Positions 1-8,392 are shown, counted from the stretch's first letter. The stretch is DNA of 64,000 bases from M3007 sp046329435 (GCA_046329435.1 JAXLUR010000013.1:53354-117353); one strand, 5' to 3'. Notes: a model not told the origin generated them from the letters alone. A program made the numbers and translations.

Positions 1-80
1 CGTTTTTTGTTTCAAGACCCAACAATCATTGGTTTGCCGCGCCCCAAAGCGAGCTTTGAAATCGCTTTGACGGCATCTTC
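1..80 (-). repeat. Partial copy of dispersed intergenic repeat (copy C)
   Basis: The first 80 bases match one half of the repeat element at 4069-4243, in inverted orientation. Shared blocks are the CGTTTTTT-GTTT stretch, CAACAATCATTGG followed by TTTGCC/CTAGCC, AAGCGA and the terminal GACGGC. The window edge cuts off the other half. It ends about 10 bp from the stop codon of the serine hydrolase gene at 90. The match is clear but diverged, and alignment was by eye. Confidence 0.6.
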
Positions 81-89
81 GGATTTGCG

Positions 90-1583
90 CTAGCGCATCA
101 ATAGCACTTTTTCCAACTGCCTGCCGGCCTGCAAATGGTACAGCCCGGCAGGCAGTTGGTCGAGTGAAATGTCGGTATCGGGGGTTTCTATCGTCTGCGA
201 CCAAACGGGCCGCCCCTGCGCATCCCTCAGCACACAGGGCGCGGGCAAGGACTGATCGGCGGGCAGGTGCAAATGCAAGCGGCCGGCAGTCGGGTTGGGG
301 ACGGCGAAAGGCACGGCTGCAAGCACGGGCGCGCCGGCGCCGCTGCTCGGGGCATTGTCGATATAGGTCACGAACAGGCTGACGAAAACATCCACCAGAT
401 CAATCAGTTGCGGATTGAGGGCGGCGATCCGGTCGTCGTTTTGTTGTACGACGATGGCGATATCGAGGTCGGGGAAATACAAGCCCCAGGATTTGTAAAT
501 AATGCTGCCGTCGTGGCCCCAGTTTTCCATCGGGAAACCCGCGAATGAAGCCGCGCCCAGCCCGTACTGGAGGCCTTCCGCCGGGTTTTGTACGTAATCG
601 GTCTGCATTTCCGCCAGCGAGGACGGCAGGAGGATATTGCCGCTGAACAGGCGTTCCATGAAACGGCCGATGTCTTCAGGCGTGCTCAACAGGCAGCCGG
701 CGCTGTTGCCGAGGCTGAAAAATCCTTCGATGGGCAAGCCCAGTCCGATGGCATCCTCCACCGTGCCGTTGCCGTCGATGTCGAGCCAGACGTGGGCGAT
801 CTGCTGGTTGCCCGTGGACTCCCAGGGATAGGCAAAGGTGTGGGTCAGCCCTTGCGGCGTCAGCACCCTGTCGCGCAGCACCTGGTACCAGGGCTGGCCC
901 GTGACCGACTCGATGATGCGGCCCGCGAGCAGGAAATTGGTGTTGGAATAACTCCAGTCGGCGCCGACCGGGAAATTGGGCGCCAGAATGTAATGATTCA
1001 GCACCGTATCGGCCACCCAGATGCTGTCGAGGTTGGCCACCCAGGTGTTGATCATGGCCGGGTTTTCATTGAGGTAGTCGTTGAAGCCCGTGCGATGGCT
1101 CAGCAGCTGCCGCAGGGTGGCGCTGCCGTCGATATTCGGGTAGGGCCCCACGTATTGCCCGATGGAATCGTCAAGATCGACGAGGCCATCCTCCGCGAGC
1201 AGCAGCAGGGTGGTTGCGACAAAGGTTTTGGTGATACTGCCCATGCCCATGAGGTGGTTGGTATTCAGGGTGGTCATCACCGGGAAGCCGGCGTTGGCGC
1301 CGTGCGCTCGTTTCCACACATCGCCGCTGGGCAGTACGACTGCCGCGGTAAAACCGGTCAGCGTGGAAAGCGCGGTCACGCTGTCGAAAGCCTGATCGAG
1401 GGCGTCGGTGAGGCCGCTGCGGAGGCCACTGCCGTTATTGGCAGGCGGAGGGGTGCTGTTGAATGACCCGGGGTGTTCGAGGACGAATTTTTCCCGCAAC
1501 AACCCGCCGGGGGTTGCGACCTGGGCATCGAGGGATAAAAACCCTGCAAGAAGAAAGACGAGGAGGAAAGTATTTTTCAGCAT
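90..1583 (-). CDS. Serine hydrolase of the beta-lactamase/PBP-like family with T9SS sorting domain
   Basis: A 497-residue exported protein. The signal peptide covers residues 1-20 (MLKNTFLLVFLLAGFLSLDA). The class C beta-lactamase/DD-peptidase fold is shown by the SxxK motif SITK (Ser116, Lys119), the YSN motif at 212-214 and HDG at 357-359, all three active-site elements being present. From about residue 420 a Por-type C-terminal sorting domain follows (VPNPTAGRL..., LPAGLYHLQ), so the enzyme is probably carried to the cell surface by the T9SS. Family members are peptidases, esterases or amidases; the substrate cannot be told. The next gene on the same strand, at 1643, also carries a sorting domain. 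Confidence 0.88.
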   Translation of the reverse strand: MLKNTFLLVFLLAGFLSLDAQVATPGGLLREKFVLEHPGSFNSTPPPANNGSGLRSGLTDALDQAFDSVTALSTLTGFTAAVVLPSGDVWKRAHGANAGFPVMTTLNTNHLMGMGSITKTFVATTLLLLAEDGLVDLDDSIGQYVGPYPNIDGSATLRQLLSHRTGFNDYLNENPAMINTWVANLDSIWVADTVLNHYILAPNFPVGADWSYSNTNFLLAGRIIESVTGQPWYQVLRDRVLTPQGLTHTFAYPWESTGNQQIAHVWLDIDGNGTVEDAIGLGLPIEGFFSLGNSAGCLLSTPEDIGRFMERLFSGNILLPSSLAEMQTDYVQNPAEGLQYGLGAASFAGFPMENWGHDGSIIYKSWGLYFPDLDIAIVVQQNDDRIAALNPQLIDLVDVFVSLFVTYIDNAPSSGAGAPVLAAVPFAVPNPTAGRLHLHLPADQSLPAPCVLRDAQGRPVWSQTIETPDTDISLDQLPAGLYHLQAGRQLEKVLLMR

Positions 1584-1642
1584 GGGAACGGGTTTGGCAT
1601 TGTCCCGTAAAAATAGTTTCCACCCCGTCTTTCCGTCGCTGT

Positions 1643-2413
1643 TTAGCGTGCAATTAGTATTTGCTTAACGCCGACCTTTCCGCCGGCTGTTTCCAGCTGT
1701 ACCCAGTACGTGCCGTTGGGCAAGGCAGAAAGGTCGATGGATTGCGTCGTAGCGGCGTCGAGTTCGCGGCTCATCAGCAGTCGCCCGTTCTGGTCGCTCA
1801 CCGAGAGGCGGCGCGGCTGATCGGCAGGCTCATCGCAATGCAGGGTGATCGGGCCGGCGGTCGGGTTGGGGCTGAGCCGGAAGGCCGGCGCCACGGCTGC
1901 CGAGGCGCGGGCGAGGTCCTGGGCGGCGTCGGCGTCGAGCAGTTGGGCGAGCTCGCTCAGGTTGGAGAGGTCGATCGCGCCGGAGAAACAGATGAGGGCA
2001 AATTCTTCCGGCGTGCCGACCAGCATGACCAGGTCGGACACCACGGCGTTTTCCTCGCGGGCCCAGATGCGGACGTCGGTTTGTCCGTCGCGAACGGCCA
2101 GCACATCTTCCAGCACATCGGTAGGGACGAGGGCGCGGGCTTCCTTGTACAATGCGCGGCCGTTGGTGATGCTGTCGGCCGCCAGGATGCTCAACGAACC
2201 GATCTGGCCGATGACCTGGTGCAGTTTTTTCCAGTCGGTGTCTTCGACTGTGGCGCCGGTGGCGACTTCAAAAACGTCTTTGCTGAGCAGGGCGTAGGTA
2301 AAGCCCCGGTCGTTGCGGTGCTGTTCGATAAAACGGTCAAATGCCTGGTTCTGGGCAGACAAAGCAGTGCCCAGGCTCCAAAGCAGCGCAAGGAGGAAGC
2401 AGATTTTGTTCAT
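1643..2413 (-). CDS. DUF4252-like exported protein with T9SS sorting domain
   Basis: A 256-residue protein with signal peptide MNKICFLLALLWSLGTALSA. Residues 20-165 resemble DUF4252, a Bacteroidota family of unknown function: an FDRFIEQ start, then a region on 'virulence-like' alpha/beta spacing ending DLSNLSELAQLL. A Por sorting domain follows from about 178 (LSPNPTAGPITLH, LPNGTYWVQLE). DUF4252 proteins usually lack a sorting domain, so the combination is slightly unusual. The 59-bp gap to the hydrolase downstream is compatible with one transcript. The family call is by resemblance only. Confidence 0.72.
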   Translation of the reverse strand: MNKICFLLALLWSLGTALSAQNQAFDRFIEQHRNDRGFTYALLSKDVFEVATGATVEDTDWKKLHQVIGQIGSLSILAADSITNGRALYKEARALVPTDVLEDVLAVRDGQTDVRIWAREENAVVSDLVMLVGTPEEFALICFSGAIDLSNLSELAQLLDADAAQDLARASAAVAPAFRLSPNPTAGPITLHCDEPADQPRRLSVSDQNGRLLMSRELDAATTQSIDLSALPNGTYWVQLETAGGKVGVKQILIAR

Positions 2414-2552
2414 AGCTGATTGTTTTTAAAGTAGTGGAATCGTCTGAAAGACGGCGCAGGGGGCGAAGATGTTACAGCGCCCGGGGCAGCAAGTTCAAAT
2501 ATGCTAATTTGCCGCGTTTTTACACCGATTTTTCCCGAGAGGGTTGTGCGCG

Positions 2553-3425
2553 ATGGAACCTTTCAGCCTGATGCTGGTCCTGATAGCGGCAGTTTTGCAT
2601 GCGGTCTGGAATTTTTTAGCCAAAACGATCCCCGGCGGACCGGCATTCGTATGGTTGCTGGCCGCGGTCATCAGCGTCTGGATGCTGCCGCTGGTTGTTG
2701 CGTATTCCATCCTATACGACTTCGAATGGTCGCTGCGCAATGTGGGCGCATTGGGCGTTACCGGCGTGCTGCACCTGGTCTATTTCCTCGTTTTACAAAA
2801 AGGCTATGCCGTGGCCGACCTGTCGGTGGTGTATCCATTGGCCCGGGGCAGCGGCCCGGTCCTCTCGGCGGTCGGCGCCGTCCTGTTTTTGCACGAACAA
2901 CCGGGCGTTTTATCCGTGCTGGGGCTGTGCCTCGTCGTGGCCGGCGTGCTGCTGGTATCGGGCATCGGCAAGGCCGGCGTCGATGCCGGCAAGCGGCGCG
3001 ACGGGCTGGTGTACGGCATCGGCACGGGATTTTTGATTGCCTGCTACACGGTATTCGACGGTTTCGCGGTCAAGCAACTCGCCCTGGCGCCGCTCATGCT
3101 TGAAGCCTGTTCGCACCCGTTCCGGGTTGTTGCTTTGGCGCCGCTGGCCAGGCGCCGCTGGCCGGAGATCGGAGCCATCTGGCGCGCACACCGCTGGAAG
3201 GTCGTGGTGGTCGCGCTCATCAGTCCGCTGGGGTATTTGCTGGTGTTGTATGCCATCAAAACGGCGCCCGTGCATGTGGTGGCTCCTGCCCGCGAACTGA
3301 GCATTGTGATCGGGGTGGTACTGGGCGCCCGTTTGCTGACGGAGGAAAATTTCCGCCCGCGCCTGATGGGTTCGCTGCTTATTCTGGCGGGTATTGTGCT
3401 TTTATCGGTAAAAATCCGGCCCTGA
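2553..3425 (+). CDS. EamA/DMT-family transporter
   Basis: A 290-residue integral membrane protein with about ten hydrophobic helices in two repeats, typical of the drug/metabolite transporter (EamA) superfamily. Features of the family: an N-terminal AAVLHAVWNFLAK helix, VYPLARGSGPVLSA in the fourth helix, and a C-terminal repeat with GYLLVLYAIKTAPVHVVAPARE. The glycine-rich helix ends are normal. I start at ATG 2553 (MEPFSLML) because the earlier in-frame TTG at 2544 adds only three residues. The substrate is unknown; relatives export amino acids or metabolites. It is divergent from the DUF4252 gene. Confidence 0.85.
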   Translation: MEPFSLMLVLIAAVLHAVWNFLAKTIPGGPAFVWLLAAVISVWMLPLVVAYSILYDFEWSLRNVGALGVTGVLHLVYFLVLQKGYAVADLSVVYPLARGSGPVLSAVGAVLFLHEQPGVLSVLGLCLVVAGVLLVSGIGKAGVDAGKRRDGLVYGIGTGFLIACYTVFDGFAVKQLALAPLMLEACSHPFRVVALAPLARRRWPEIGAIWRAHRWKVVVVALISPLGYLLVLYAIKTAPVHVVAPARELSIVIGVVLGARLLTEENFRPRLMGSLLILAGIVLLSVKIRP

Positions 3426-3458
3426 GGCGGCAAGGAAGGAAATTCGGAAGCAGGGCGC

Positions 3459-3466
3459 TATCTTTG
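3459..3466 (+). promoter_or_regulatory. Candidate Bacteroidota -7 box for nbaC
   Basis: TATCTTTG fits the Bacteroidota -7 consensus TAnnTTTG. No convincing TTTG -33 box stands 19-21 bp upstream. It would give a leader of about 70 nt before the ATG at 3545. Confidence 0.45.
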
Positions 3467-3544
3467 ACACGAAGAACAAAACGGCCTTCACAAAAGGCTG
3501 ATTATCGAGCAATTATATCCTTAACCACCCGTATTCGATACGCC

Positions 3545-4060
3545 ATGCCAATCGCCAGACCATTCAACCTCCAGAAATGGATCGATGAGAACCGCCACCT
3601 GCTCCAGCCGCCGGTGGGCAACAAACAGATTTACGTGGACAACGACGATTTTATCGTCATGATCGTCGGTGGCCCCAACGGCCGCAAAGACTACCACTGG
3701 GAGGAAGGCGAAGAACTTTTTTACCAGCTGGAAGGCGATATCCAGGTCAAGATCATCAACGAAGAAGGCAAGCCCGAAACCATCGATATCCGCGAAGGCG
3801 AGATGTTCCTGTTGCCGCCCCGCATCCCCCACTCCCCCCAGCGGCCGGCCAATACCGTCGGCCTGGTGCTCGAGCGCAAACGCCATCAGGGCGAGATCGA
3901 CAAACTCCTCTGGTTCTGCGACCACTGTGGCGCACCGCTGCACGAAGCCGGCTTCGAACTGAAAGACATCGGCACCCAGATCCGCGACGCCATCGGCGAA
4001 TTCAAATCGGACACGGGCGCCCGCACCTGCAAACAATGCGGACACGTGATGGACATGTGA
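3545..4060 (+). CDS. nbaC: 3-hydroxyanthranilate 3,4-dioxygenase
   Basis: A 171-residue cytoplasmic cupin enzyme that opens the ring of 3-hydroxyanthranilate to 2-amino-3-carboxymuconate semialdehyde, which closes spontaneously to quinolinate, the NAD precursor. The Fe(II) ligands are visible: His51 and Glu57 in DYHWEEGEELFY and His96 in PRIPHSP. Arg47 and Arg99 are candidates for substrate contact. The C-terminal rubredoxin-like metal site of the bacterial form is intact: Cys125, Cys128, Cys162 and Cys165. ATG 3545 is chosen because family proteins start with the FNLQKWI segment; upstream codons lie in the promoter. The matching quinolinate-using gene nadC is at 52335-53195. Confidence 0.93.
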   Translation: MPIARPFNLQKWIDENRHLLQPPVGNKQIYVDNDDFIVMIVGGPNGRKDYHWEEGEELFYQLEGDIQVKIINEEGKPETIDIREGEMFLLPPRIPHSPQRPANTVGLVLERKRHQGEIDKLLWFCDHCGAPLHEAGFELKDIGTQIRDAIGEFKSDTGARTCKQCGHVMDM

Positions 4061-4068
4061 GCGTTTTT

Positions 4069-4243
4069 ATTCGAATGAGGCCGTCTCATAAGTCGCTTAT
4101 GCATCTGGCTAGCCAATGATTGTTTGATTTTTAAACAAAAAAACGGGGGTAAAGCCAATTATCATTCGATAAATCTGCGTCATCCCCGACAACAATCTGT
4201 GCTATCTGCGGGAAAACAACTTGTGAGGCAGCCTCATTCGAAT
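4069..4243. repeat. MITE-like element with 25-bp terminal inverted repeats (copy A)
   Basis: A 175-bp non-coding element fills the gap between the nbaC stop (4060) and the rsgA stop (4247). Its ends, 4069-4093 and 4219-4243, are inverted copies of each other at 22 of 25 positions (outer core ATTCGAATGAGGC). The interior is not a simple hairpin: it holds CTAGCCAATGATTGTTTG, an A-rich tract with CGGGGG, CTGCGTCAT and CTATCTGCGGGAAAACAA. The same blocks recur in inverted order at 55968-56120 and partly at 1-80. No open reading frame of note is inside. As a transcript it could fold into a long stem and end both convergent genes. Confidence 0.8.
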
Positions 4244-4246
4244 ACG

Positions 4247-5206
4247 TCAGTCGATGTCTTTATACCGTTCCCAGTAATTCTGGTCTTCCACCTCTTCCAG
4301 TATGCCCAGGTAGTTGAGGTAGCGCAATTCGCTGACTTCGCCGTTTTTGACGGCCTGACGGACGGCGCAGCCGGGCTCGTTGCGGTGCAGGCAGGAAGCG
4401 CCGAAGCGGCAGTTTTCGGAGAGGGTGAAAAATTCGCGAAAGCTGTGCGCCACGTTTTGCAGGTCCTTGTTGTTGAAAGCCAGGGTTTTGATCCCAGGTG
4501 TGTCGATGATGTGCCCGCCGAAATCCAGTTCGAACATTTCGGCGAAGGTGGTGGTGTGCTGGCCCTTGCCCGAATAATCGCTGATATCGCCTGTACGCAA
4601 ATTGAGTTGCGGCTGAATGGCATTGACCAGGCTGCTTTTACCCACCCCCGACTGCCCGCTGAGCAGGGTGATGTTGTCTTTTAAAATGTCGCGGAACGTG
4701 TCAAGCCCTTTTTTTTCCCGCACCGAGGTGGCGATCACGCGGTACCCGATCTTCTCGTACACTTCTTTCATGGCAAAAAAGACGTCCACGTCTTCCTCGC
4801 TGTACAGGTCGCCCTTGTTGAACACGATGGTGACCGGTATTTCATGCGGCTCGGTCATGAGCAAAAAACGGTCGATAAAGCCGGGTTTGAGGTTGGGATG
4901 CACCACCGTGACGATGAGCACCGCCTGATCGATATTGGCGGCCAGCAGGTGCAGGTCGTGTTTGCGGCGCGGCGATTGCCGGACCACCCAGTTGCGGCGC
5001 GGCAGTATTTTTTTGATCAGTCCCTCCGTGCCGCCCGCGCCCTCGCGTTGCACTTCGACCCGGTCGCCCACGGCTACAGGGTTGGTCAGGGGCACGTCGT
5101 CGAGCCGGAATTTGCCGATGATGCGGCATTGGAGCAATTCGCCGGCCTCGTCAAGACGCACATTGTACCAGCTGCCGGTCGATTTGGTTACAGTTCCAGT
5201 TAACAT
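4247..5206 (-). CDS. rsgA: Small ribosomal subunit biogenesis GTPase RsgA
   Basis: A 319-residue cytoplasmic GTPase that checks late 30S subunit maturation. It shows the circularly permuted motif order of the family: N-terminal OB fold (1-70), G4 FNKGD near 130, then G1 SGQSGVGKSS near 184-192, G2 with the threonine run HTTT, G3 DTPGIK near 237, and a C-terminal zinc site with CRFGASCLHRNEPGC. Full length. Probably the last gene of a minus-strand operon with the CBS protein, lptC and a membrane protein, 73 bp behind its neighbour. Its stop codon is 3 bp from repeat copy A. Confidence 0.95.
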   Translation of the reverse strand: MLTGTVTKSTGSWYNVRLDEAGELLQCRIIGKFRLDDVPLTNPVAVGDRVEVQREGAGGTEGLIKKILPRRNWVVRQSPRRKHDLHLLAANIDQAVLIVTVVHPNLKPGFIDRFLLMTEPHEIPVTIVFNKGDLYSEEDVDVFFAMKEVYEKIGYRVIATSVREKKGLDTFRDILKDNITLLSGQSGVGKSSLVNAIQPQLNLRTGDISDYSGKGQHTTTFAEMFELDFGGHIIDTPGIKTLAFNNKDLQNVAHSFREFFTLSENCRFGASCLHRNEPGCAVRQAVKNGEVSELRYLNYLGILEEVEDQNYWERYKDID

Positions 5207-5279
5207 GCATTCGAGTTGTTTCGATATTCCCGCAACTTTCGGCTATCCCAGTTGGGCAGAAAGCAACGGGTTTATCGGA

Positions 5280-6263
5280 TTAATCCATCAACACCCTGAC
5301 CGTTTCGATCTTGCGGTCGCTTACCAGTTCGAGTACGAAGGTTTTGCCTTCAAAAGGCAGGCGCGCGCCCTGTTCGGGAATATTTTGCGCGGTGGAAACG
5401 ATAAAGCCCGAAAGGGTTTGGTAATCGCCTTCCGGCAGATTCAGTTCCGGGTATTTTTCATTCAGATCGTCGATGCGCAGGCGGCCGGAGAAGAGAAACT
5501 CGCGTTCGGAAATACGCACGTCGATGAATTCTTCCTGGTCGTGTTCGTCGTCGATTTCGCCAAACAGTTGTTCGAGCGCGTCTTCGAGCGTCACGAGGCC
5601 GGCCAGGCTGCCGTATTCGTCCACCACGCAGGCGATGCTGCTGCGGTTTTTGATGAATTTGTTTAACAAGTCTTTGACCGAAATCGTTTCCGGCACGAAA
5701 TAAATCGGCATGGCCATGCCCCGGATCGTCTGCGGCAGCGCGAACATTTGCTGCACGTGCACGTAGCCGAGCACATGGTCGAGCTCGCCGTCGGTCACCA
5801 GAATACGCGACAAACTGCTCTCGATAAACAGCTGGCGGAGTTCTTCCACAGGCGCCGACACATCCACGTGCACGATGTCGGAGCGCGGCGCCATACAATC
5901 CAGCGCGCGAACATCTTTGAGTTGCAGGGCGTTTTCGAGCAGTTCGACAGCCATTTCCTCTTCCTCTTCGTTGGCGGCAGTATTTTGTTGCACAAAATAT
6001 TCGAGCAGGGCGGCGTCGCCTTCTCTCGGCTCGTTGTGGTAAATGCTTTTAAAAATTTGTTTTTTAAACAGCAAAACGCCCAAAAACACCCCCGCCGACA
6101 ACAAAAAAGGCGCTACCCGGCCGCTGCCGAGTACAAAGTAGAGCGTGGGCAGGGTCCAGGTGGCCAGCAAAACGCTGAGCAGGCTCAACAACAAAACGGC
6201 GGGGAAAGCATGGCTGCCGATGTGCCAGCTGGTAAATCGAGGTCGGGCGGCGTCTTCGTCCAT
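5280..6263 (-). CDS. CBS-domain protein of the HlyC/CorC family, lacking the DUF21 membrane domain
   Basis: A 327-residue protein. Two N-terminal membrane segments (about 20-42 and 46-65) replace the usual four-helix DUF21 domain. An acidic EEEEEMAVELLENAL linker and the conserved DCMAPRSDI motif precede a CBS pair (about 120-235, containing VVDEYGSLAGLVTLEDALEQLFGEI). A CorC_HlyC C-terminal domain follows (FLFSGRLRIDDLN...GDYQTLSGFI). Family members are linked to divalent-cation transport or membrane integrity. It starts 14 bp after lptC ends, so the two are surely co-transcribed. With no DUF21, transport by itself is doubtful; regulation of a partner is more likely. Confidence 0.85.
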   Translation of the reverse strand: MDEDAARPRFTSWHIGSHAFPAVLLLSLLSVLLATWTLPTLYFVLGSGRVAPFLLSAGVFLGVLLFKKQIFKSIYHNEPREGDAALLEYFVQQNTAANEEEEEMAVELLENALQLKDVRALDCMAPRSDIVHVDVSAPVEELRQLFIESSLSRILVTDGELDHVLGYVHVQQMFALPQTIRGMAMPIYFVPETISVKDLLNKFIKNRSSIACVVDEYGSLAGLVTLEDALEQLFGEIDDEHDQEEFIDVRISEREFLFSGRLRIDDLNEKYPELNLPEGDYQTLSGFIVSTAQNIPEQGARLPFEGKTFVLELVSDRKIETVRVLMD

Positions 6264-6277
6264 GGCAGGGAGGGGAT

Positions 6278-6853
6278 TTATTGCAGGGCTTTGTCCACCT
6301 GATCGGCCTTGATGCGGCCTTTCGGGACGGTTATTTTCCAGTAAGAAAAATCCTGGTTGGCTTCGAGGCCAAAGCCGTAGATGATTTCTCCGGGCTTGGT
6401 GACTTTGACAAATTTGTCGGTAAAAATCTTCTCGGTTTTTTCATCCCAGATGAGTTCTTCGGTCTCGAGTCGCTCGCGCCGGGCGGTGTTCAGCACGACC
6501 GAATCGCGGGCTGTTACCTGGCCTTTGTCCTGGCGCCGAATGGCGTTTTTGGACGTCAGGGTGCTTTTGATCTGCTGCCGTTCGTCCAGGAAATCGACCT
6601 TGACCCCCTGTGGAAATTCCTGGCGCGGGTCGTCGCGTTCGGTAAAATTGAGCAACACAGGACCCGAGATCCGCACCCTGACGCGGGCGCTGTCGGAGTA
6701 CAGGATTTCCACCCCGCGACCGACCTCTACAGCCACGTCGTTCTGGGTGAAGATTTCCTGCTCGCGGCGCAAGGCGTTTTCGCAGGCCGCAAGGCCGAGG
6801 GCCAGGGCCGGAAGAAACAAGAGGCGATGTAAACGAAGCAAATTCAAGGTCAA
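6278..6853 (-). CDS. lptC: LPS export protein LptC, lipoprotein form
   Basis: A 191-residue envelope protein. The lipobox LALGLAAC (Cys near 24) indicates lipid anchoring rather than the proteobacterial membrane helix, a form found in Bacteroidota. The body carries the LptC/OstA-like beta-jellyroll pattern: VRISGPVLLNF, PQGVKVDFLDE, TLTSKNAIRRQDKGQVTARDSVVLN, ELIWDEKTEKIFTDKFVKV. In the family it takes LPS from the LptBFG ABC transporter and passes it to LptA. The gene sits between a small membrane protein gene and the CBS/CorC gene with gaps of about 15 bp on both sides. Confidence 0.88.
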   Translation of the reverse strand: MTLNLLRLHRLLFLPALALGLAACENALRREQEIFTQNDVAVEVGRGVEILYSDSARVRVRISGPVLLNFTERDDPRQEFPQGVKVDFLDERQQIKSTLTSKNAIRRQDKGQVTARDSVVLNTARRERLETEELIWDEKTEKIFTDKFVKVTKPGEIIYGFGLEANQDFSYWKITVPKGRIKADQVDKALQ

Positions 6854-6868
6854 AACTGGAATAACGAT

Positions 6869-7375
6869 TCAGCGGGCAATGAGTTGCCTGAATCCGTAGC
6901 GAAAGGCCAGCAACAAACCGGCCACGATCAGGATCAGGTACTGCACCGGCACGTTGACAAACGCGATAAGATGCGTACGATCAAGCAGATACATCAACAC
7001 GAACACTGCTCCGATCATGAGCATCAGGCTCGATATTTTTTCAAAACCGGGCACCGCATCGAAACTCACATTCTGCCGGATAATGGCCAGCGTAAGCACC
7101 ATCGACACGACCGGCAACACCTGAATCAGCACGTTGGCATTCATAATGCTGCCGCGCTCGAACAGGAAAAAATACACGCTCAGCGCCACGGCAAAAATAC
7201 CGGGCACACAAACCCCGTAAATCAGGACCGAATACAGGTATTTCCACGGCGAAAGATGCCCTTCGCCCCGCCCGAGCATGCCGGCAAGAAAAGCCGTCAG
7301 GGGGATAAGGGCAAAGTAGGCCAGCAGCAGGAGCGGGTTTTCCCCGAGGTAGTCGAAAAATGCGCGGAGCGTCAT
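6869..7375 (-). CDS. Hypothetical multi-pass membrane protein, lptC operon
   Basis: A 168-residue protein with four or five predicted membrane helices (about 14-32, 45-68, 78-96, 112-128, 137-158) and no domain that I recognise. I take ATG 7375 (MTLRAFFDYLG); an ATG at 7447 would add 24 residues but would run almost to the start codon of the divergent gene. It lies 15 bp before lptC and is probably its operon leader. The position suggests an envelope role, but nothing in the sequence proves it. Confidence 0.65.
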   Translation of the reverse strand: MTLRAFFDYLGENPLLLLAYFALIPLTAFLAGMLGRGEGHLSPWKYLYSVLIYGVCVPGIFAVALSVYFFLFERGSIMNANVLIQVLPVVSMVLTLAIIRQNVSFDAVPGFEKISSLMLMIGAVFVLMYLLDRTHLIAFVNVPVQYLILIVAGLLLAFRYGFRQLIAR

Positions 7376-7456
7376 GGTAAAAAGGTGAATGAGCGTCTTG
7401 GCGGCGCGTTGTGCAGGGTTGTGCAGGCGAAAGACATGGCGTATCATCGCCCTGTG

Positions 7457-8392
7457 ATGTCCGCAAAAGTATCAAAAGACGAGCGCAGCCGCCAAACGGA
7501 GTACCGGGAATTGTGCGAACACTTCGGGCTGCCCCTGCATTTCCAGCCCTGGTGGCTCGATGCCGTGTGCGGCGGCCCGGGGGGCTGGGGCGCCTGCCTG
7601 GCCCGCGACCGGGGCGGCGCCCCCACGGGCGTACTGCCCTGGTACCGCCACCGGCGCTGGGGATTGCCACTCGTGCAGATGCCGCCGCTGACGAGTTATG
7701 CAGGGCCCTGGTATTTTTATCCGCAAAATGCTGGTTTTAAAGAAGTTGGACGGCTCGCATTTGAAAAAAAAACCGCTGCCGCTCTGATCGGGCAACTGCC
7801 GCGCAGCCTGTTTTTCCGCCAGCATTTCCGCCCCGAAATCGGCAACTGGCTGCCCTTTTACTGGGCCGGATTCAAACAATCCACCCGTTACACCTACCGG
7901 CTAGATCCCGCGCTGCACACCGAAGCCGCCCGCGAGAACACCCTGCGCACCGACCTGAAAAAAGCGCAGGCAGCCCTAGAAATTTTTTCGGCCGATGCGC
8001 AAGCCGAATGCCTTTTCGATCTGTATCGGCAGTCGCTTCGGCGGCAGGGCCTGCCCGCCCCGCCCCGTGAGCCGGTTTTTCAGGCTTTGTACCGGGCCTT
8101 GTCGGAGCGCGGCCAAAGCCTCGTGCTGCTGGCCCGCGAACGGGGCTCGGGCGCGCCGGTCGCAGGCATCTGGCTGGCTTTTGATCGCAGGGAAGCCGCT
8201 TTGTTGCTCAGCGGCGCAACGGATGCGGGTCGCCGGCTGGCAGCCACGCCCGCGCTGATCGATGCAGCCATCGGGTTTTGCAGGGAGAAAAATCTGGTGC
8301 TTGATTTTGAAGGCAGCATGCACGAAGGCATGGAGCGGTTGTTTCGCGCCTTCGGCGGACAACTGACGCCCTATTTCCGGGTATGGCGCTGA
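7457..8392 (+). CDS. GNAT/FemAB-like acyltransferase
   Basis: A 311-residue cytoplasmic protein, divergent from the membrane-protein gene. The N-terminal part (HFGLPLHFQPWWLDAVCGGP, then VLPWYRHRRWGLPLVQMPPL) and the C-terminal part (SLVLLARERGSGAPVAGIWLAFDRR..., DFEGSMHEGMERLFRAFGGQ) match the twin-GNAT organisation of FemAB-like or BioF2-like acetyltransferases common in Bacteroidota. The acceptor is unknown; relatives act on amino sugars or peptidoglycan peptides. ATG 7457 is chosen because everything upstream in this frame is antisense to the neighbouring gene. A run of nine A (7764-7772) lies in the gene. Confidence 0.7.
   Translation: MSAKVSKDERSRQTEYRELCEHFGLPLHFQPWWLDAVCGGPGGWGACLARDRGGAPTGVLPWYRHRRWGLPLVQMPPLTSYAGPWYFYPQNAGFKEVGRLAFEKKTAAALIGQLPRSLFFRQHFRPEIGNWLPFYWAGFKQSTRYTYRLDPALHTEAARENTLRTDLKKAQAALEIFSADAQAECLFDLYRQSLRRQGLPAPPREPVFQALYRALSERGQSLVLLARERGSGAPVAGIWLAFDRREAALLLSGATDAGRRLAATPALIDAAIGFCREKNLVLDFEGSMHEGMERLFRAFGGQLTPYFRVWR

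Noticed and set aside
7764..7772. A9 tract in the GNAT/FemAB-like gene as a second frameshift site
   Set aside because: It has the same GAA AAA AAA phase, but the -1 frame stays open for many codons and no functional short form is expected. Probably just a lysine-coding run.
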